A DNA stretch of 6,492 nt from Bacteroidaceae bacterium (GTDB lineage: Bacteria > Bacteroidota > Bacteroidia > Bacteroidales > Bacteroidaceae), in contig JAFZUB010000177.1 of the NCBI GenBank assembly GCA_017618515.1, forward strand, positions 1-6,492, read 5' to 3'. Both the position numbers and the translations under genes were made by a program. This document shows positions 6,139-6,492 of this stretch, one piece after another; position 1 is the stretch's first letter, and each line of letters starts with the position of its first letter. A model generated the notes under the pieces. The model did not search any database and was not told the origin of the DNA. It saw only the letters and a program-made list of their open reading frames with translations.

Positions 6139-6492
6139 TCAGAAAACGGAGATGGTGTGGAGCAGCGGGCAGGCGCGGCTGTCGGTGATATGTATGCGCA
6201 TAGCCTTCACACTGTAGCCGCTGTCGTAGCTGGCGGAGGTGCTGCCGTTGAGGGGAACGATGCGCTTGTAGCCTATGGTGGTGGTCTGGATGTTGTCGGC
6301 GCGGCGTGTCCATGTGAGGCCGTCGTCGGTGGTCTCTATGGTGAAGCCTTTCACTCTCTGTCCCTTGCGGATGTACTCCTGCAGCATGACGTAGTGGACG
6401 GTCTGGGGCTGGCTCCAGGTGAGGGTGATGGTGGCGGCTGTAACGCCGTCGTCGGTGGCCCAGTAGGTGTTCTTGTCGCCATCGGTGAGGCA
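6139..6492 (-). CDS. Alpha-L-fucosidase (GH29), C-terminal end only (117 residues visible)
   Basis: The frame is open from the right edge of the window to TGA at 6139-6141, so the gene starts outside the window. The visible 117 residues match the C-terminal beta-sandwich (discoidin-like) of GH29 alpha-L-fucosidases: DGDKNTYWATDDG (4-16), LQEYIRKGQRVKGFTIE (37-53), TTIGYKRI and HITDSRACPLLHTISVF at the end. The LQEYI-GQRVK and TTIGYKR / DSRACP signatures are characteristic of this group. The GH29 barrel with the catalytic nucleophile is not visible, so activity cannot be judged. Such enzymes release terminal alpha-L-fucose from host or plant glycans and are exported in Bacteroidales. An ATG at 6387 is internal and should not be taken as the start. 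The next gene begins 4 bases downstream, which suggests an operon. Confidence 0.85.
   Translation of the reverse strand, partial: CLTDGDKNTYWATDDGVTAATITLTWSQPQTVHYVMLQEYIRKGQRVKGFTIETTDDGLTWTRRADNIQTTTIGYKRIVPLNGSTSASYDSGYSVKAMRIHITDSRACPLLHTISVF

Overview
The window looks like a chromosomal segment from a Bacteroidales bacterium, most likely Prevotellaceae or a close relative. Four things point there: a BspA-type leucine-rich-repeat surface protein with a dockerin-like module, a secreted protein built from beta-sandwich domains common in Prevotella/Bacteroides exported proteins, a GH29 alpha-L-fucosidase, and AT-rich leaders without Shine-Dalgarno sequences plus one match to the Bacteroidetes -7 promoter box (TAnnTTTG). 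The genus assignment is an inference. Most coding sequence is GC-rich (about 60-70% in the lines I counted), and every gene I support is on the minus strand.

From right to left, which is the direction of transcription: (1) 6139-6492 is the C-terminal end of a GH29 alpha-L-fucosidase whose main part lies outside the window. (2) 4530-6134 follows after only 4 bases and encodes a 534-residue secreted multidomain protein that stops abruptly at the start of a second copy of one of its own domains. (3) Overlapping its end in another frame, 4483-4578 encodes the typical C-terminus of an SGNH/GDSL esterase (LHPNDEGH block). The simplest reading is a deletion that joined the middle of one coding region to the tail of an esterase. 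(4) After a short promoter region, 1758-4415 encodes an 885-residue secreted fusion: LRR_5/BspA repeats, two beta-sandwich modules, a dockerin-like EF-hand pair and a formylglycine-generating-enzyme-like domain that lacks the catalytic cysteines. (5) The 220-base gap before the next gene is filled by two sets of short hairpins with conserved linkers that share a GAAGTTA core. (6) 200-1537 encodes a hexameric-type glutamate dehydrogenase, followed by a strong intrinsic terminator (85-126) and another GC-rich hairpin (162-180).

Functionally, the right half is glycan-related: a fucosidase translationally adjacent to an exported binding-type protein, with an esterase remnant that suggests the locus once also removed acyl groups from glycans. 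The 885-residue protein is probably surface-exposed or secreted and used for adhesion or scaffolding rather than catalysis. The glutamate dehydrogenase is an unrelated central nitrogen-assimilation gene. The strongest unexplained signals are the chimeric junction near 4560-4580 and the hairpin array in front of the glutamate dehydrogenase gene.
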